Below are positions 5,565 through 7,465 of a DNA stretch of 7,465 nucleotides, piece after piece. Source of the DNA: Cryomorphaceae bacterium (lineage in GTDB: Bacteria > Bacteroidota > Bacteroidia > Flavobacteriales > Schleiferiaceae); contig DMQR01000132.1 of assembly GCA_003455605.1 (NCBI GenBank), positions 1 to 7,465 on the forward strand, read 5' to 3'. Both the position numbers and the translations under genes were made by a program. Position 1 is the stretch's first letter. Every line of letters begins with the position of its first letter. Below the pieces are notes generated by a model, which did no database searches, was not told the DNA's origin, and saw only the letters and a list, made by a program, of their open reading frames with translations.

Positions 5565-7100
5565 ATGACAACAGAAATAATCTTTGCGGTTGTTGGGCTT
5601 TTGGTAGGCTTGGGCGGAGGCTATATCCTCTGGCAAAATGCGATGAAAAAGAGGAGCGCGTTGATGCTGTCCGAAGCTGCGAAAGAAGCTGAGCAAATAA
5701 AAAAAGACCGCATCCTAAAGGCAAAGGAGAAATTCCTGAACCTTAAAGAAGAACACGAGCGCGCGGTGCAAAAGCGCGATCAAAAATTGGCTGAACGCCA
5801 AAACTCCTTCCGCGAAAAGGACGAGCGTCTGCGCCAGAGCATTCAAGAATTCAAACGCGACGAACGGAGCCTGCAGAAGGAAAAGGACATCCTAAGTAAA
5901 AGGCGTGAAGCGCTTGAGGCCAAGACCAAGGAGGTGGAGAAATTGCGTGACAAGCAAATCGCACAGCTCGAAACTTTAACAGGTATGTCGGAAGAAGAGG
6001 CAAAGGAGCAGATGATTCAAACCTTGAAAGACAAGGCGAAGCTGGACGCTCAGGCCTATGTCCGAACCACCCTTGAGGAAGCTAAACTTACAGCCTCTCA
6101 AGAAGCGAAAAAGGTTGTAATTCAAAGTATTCAGCGCGTTGCGACTGAAAACGCGATCGAGAACGCGGTATCGGTATTCAACATTGAAAACGATGATATC
6201 AAAGGGAAAATCATCGGTCGTGAAGGACGTAATATTCGCGCTATAGAGGCGGCCACGGGAGTGGAAATTATCGTGGATGATACCCCAGAGGCCATTTTGT
6301 TGAGCTGTTTCGATCCGGTGCGTCGTGAGGTAGCGCGTTTATCAATGCACAAGCTTGTAAGTGACGGCCGTATTCATCCGGCTCGTATTGAGGAGGTGGT
6401 AGCAAAAACTACCCGTCAAATCGAGGAAGAAATCATTCAGATAGGTAAGCGTACTGCCATTGATTTGGGTATTCACGGGTTGCACCCTGAGCTCATCAAG
6501 ACGGTGGGTCGTATGAAGTACCGCTCGTCTTACGGACAGAACTTGTTGCAACACAGCCGCGAGGTAGCCAATCTTTGTGCGATAATGGCATCAGAGTTGG
6601 GCTTGAATCCTAAGCTGGCCAAACGTGCAGGTCTATTGCACGATATCGGTAAGGTGCCGCATGAAGAAACTGAATTACCACATGCCATCTTAGGGATGCA
6701 GTGGGCAGAGAAGTATGGTGAGAAGCCAGAAGTATGCAATGCCATTGGTGCACACCACGACGAGATTGAAATGACCTCGTTGATTTCTCCTATTGTCCAA
6801 GTATGTGACGCGGTATCAGGTGCCCGTCCAGGCGCTCGTCGTATGGTGGCGGATAGCTACATCCAACGTCTGAAGGATTTGGAGAATGTTGCCTATGACT
6901 TTGATGGAGTGACCAAGGCCTACGCCATCCAGGCGGGTCGTGAGCTTCGTGTCATGGTGGAGAGCGAGAAAGTGAACGATGCCATGGCAAGCCAGATCTC
7001 GTTCGACATCTCTCAAAAGATCCAAAACGAAATGACCTATCCAGGTCAGGTAAAAGTTACTGTGATTCGCGAGTTACGTTCAGTAAACGTAGCGAAGTAA
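5565..7100 (+). CDS. rny: Ribonuclease Y
   Basis: This 511-residue membrane-anchored endoribonuclease starts decay and processing of many mRNAs; the length is close to the B. subtilis enzyme (about 520). Residues about 4-23 form a single N-terminal membrane helix, followed by a highly charged coiled coil (about 28-160) that supports dimerisation. The KH RNA-binding domain has its G-x-x-G loop at G218-R-E-G221, followed by [11 protein letters not shown]. The metal-dependent HD domain shows H330 (Q-H-S-R-E-V-A), H359-D360 (L-L-H-D-I-G-K), H397-H398-D399-E400 and D415 (Q-V-C-D-A-V-S-G), so all expected catalytic positions are present. The ATG at 5565 gives the normal membrane-helix N-terminus. 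It lies 22 bases after the T-tract of the 6S candidate with no clear -7 box in between, so it may depend on readthrough from the zapA unit. A strong terminator follows. Confidence 0.97.
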   Translation: MTTEIIFAVVGLLVGLGGGYILWQNAMKKRSALMLSEAAKEAEQIKKDRILKAKEKFLNLKEEHERAVQKRDQKLAERQNSFREKDERLRQSIQEFKRDERSLQKEKDILSKRREALEAKTKEVEKLRDKQIAQLETLTGMSEEEAKEQMIQTLKDKAKLDAQAYVRTTLEEAKLTASQEAKKVVIQSIQRVATENAIENAVSVFNIENDDIKGKIIGREGRNIRAIEAATGVEIIVDDTPEAILLSCFDPVRREVARLSMHKLVSDGRIHPARIEEVVAKTTRQIEEEIIQIGKRTAIDLGIHGLHPELIKTVGRMKYRSSYGQNLLQHSREVANLCAIMASELGLNPKLAKRAGLLHDIGKVPHEETELPHAILGMQWAEKYGEKPEVCNAIGAHHDEIEMTSLISPIVQVCDAVSGARPGARRMVADSYIQRLKDLENVAYDFDGVTKAYAIQAGRELRVMVESEKVNDAMASQISFDISQKIQNEMTYPGQVKVTVIRELRSVNVAK

Positions 7101-7125
7101 GATTACGAGTATTTGAAGAAGTAAG

Positions 7126-7149
7126 ACGCCCCGCTTGGGGCGTTTTTTT
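7126..7149 (+). terminator. Intrinsic terminator after rny
   Basis: A perfect 7-base-pair stem, ACGCCCC (7126-7132) with GGGGCGT (7137-7143), encloses a GCTT loop and runs into seven T (7143-7149). It lies 25 bases after the rny stop. The other strand has only a short T-poor trailer, so it mainly stops rightward transcription. It may also block readthrough into the convergent phosphorylase gene, whose stop codon lies 4 bases further on. Confidence 0.93.
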
Positions 7150-7153
7150 ACCC

Positions 7154-7465
7154 TTAAGCGTCCAATTCCACCGCCCAAGCCAACACCTTTTCAATCAACG
7201 AATCTACCACACTGGCTGGATCCTCATGAAAAGTACCCAAGCTGCGATTGGCGAGCAAGGCTGAGAAACTGTAGGCCTCATGGCCCAGGAGGTGTGCCAA
7301 GGCATAGATGCCGGCGGTCTCCATTTCAAAATTGGTGATGTTCGCGCCTGCAACACTTTGGGTATAGAGGCTGTCCATGGCCTTGGTGAATACACTCGTA
7401 GAACGAATGCTGCGGCCCTGTGGTGCGTAGAAGCCAGGAAGCGTTGCGGTTATACCGGTTTGGAC
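7154..7465 (-). CDS. Nucleoside phosphorylase (uridine phosphorylase-like), C-terminal part
   Basis: This open frame enters from the right edge and ends at TAA (7156-7154), showing the last 103 residues. Family members are usually a little under 300 residues, so about two thirds lies outside the window. The visible part begins V-Q-T-G-I-T-A-T-L-P-G-F-Y-A-P-Q-G-R, like the substrate-pocket segment of uridine-phosphorylase-type enzymes in this phylum. It then has N-F-E-M-E-T-A-G-I-Y-A-L, the conserved F-E-M-E motif whose second Glu contacts the ribose. These enzymes cleave nucleosides with phosphate to a free base and ribose-1-phosphate in the cytoplasm for salvage. The motifs favour a pyrimidine nucleoside enzyme, but purine activity cannot be excluded. 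The gene is convergent with rny. The internal Met at 7378 is not the start, because the family sequence continues upstream to the edge. Confidence 0.88.
   Translation of the reverse strand, partial: VQTGITATLPGFYAPQGRSIRSTSVFTKAMDSLYTQSVAGANITNFEMETAGIYALAHLLGHEAYSFSALLANRSLGTFHEDPASVVDSLIEKVLAWAVELDA

Noticed and set aside
7135..7338. Plus-strand frame starting inside the rny terminator
   Set aside because: Its start is in the terminator hairpin loop, it is rich in P and R, and it lies antisense to the phosphorylase motifs.
1..7465. Mobile elements, CRISPR repeats, tRNA or rRNA genes, phage or defence genes
   Set aside because: I saw no repeats with regular spacing, transposase or integrase motifs, cloverleaf patterns or rRNA segments. 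All long frames are accounted for by chromosomal families.

Overview
The window looks like chromosomal DNA from a member of the Bacteroidota, most likely Flavobacteriales-like. This rests on the content: a TonB-dependent receptor with a signal peptide ending in A-Q, a secreted carboxypeptidase-regulatory-like domain protein, a ZapA of the short Bacteroidota type beside ribonuclease Y, a uridine-phosphorylase-like nucleoside phosphorylase, and perfect TAnnTTTG promoter -7 boxes. I cannot place it to genus from sequence alone.

Left half (1-4709), all on the minus strand and read right to left: an M23 (LytM-type) exported metallopeptidase, a secreted CarboxypepD_reg-like protein, a TonB-dependent outer-membrane receptor starting at TTG, and the N-terminal 64 codons of an unrecognised small protein that runs off the left edge. 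Junctions are a 4-base overlap, then gaps of 1 and 2 bases, so this is almost certainly one operon with translational coupling. The first three products are envelope proteins.

Centre (4710-4754): a 45-base divergent promoter region with one perfect -7 box facing each way. The leftward box sits so close to the peptidase ATG that the transcript would be leaderless or nearly so.

Right half (4755-7100), plus strand: a 98-residue coiled-coil protein of unknown function, zapA (GTG start), a 211-base non-coding gap that folds into a long closed rod ending in a T-tract and is best read as a 6S RNA gene (ssrS, 6S-Flavo type), and rny (ribonuclease Y). A strong intrinsic terminator follows rny. The 3' end of a convergent nucleoside phosphorylase gene occupies the right edge.

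The window joins two themes: cell division and RNA turnover on the right, and envelope maintenance and uptake on the left, sharing one compact divergent promoter. No mobile element, CRISPR array, tRNA, rRNA or defence system is visible. The most interesting parts are the 6S RNA candidate with its unusual promoter and terminator arrangement, the ZapB-like coiled-coil partner candidate, and the separation of a carboxypeptidase-regulatory-like domain from the receptor next to it.
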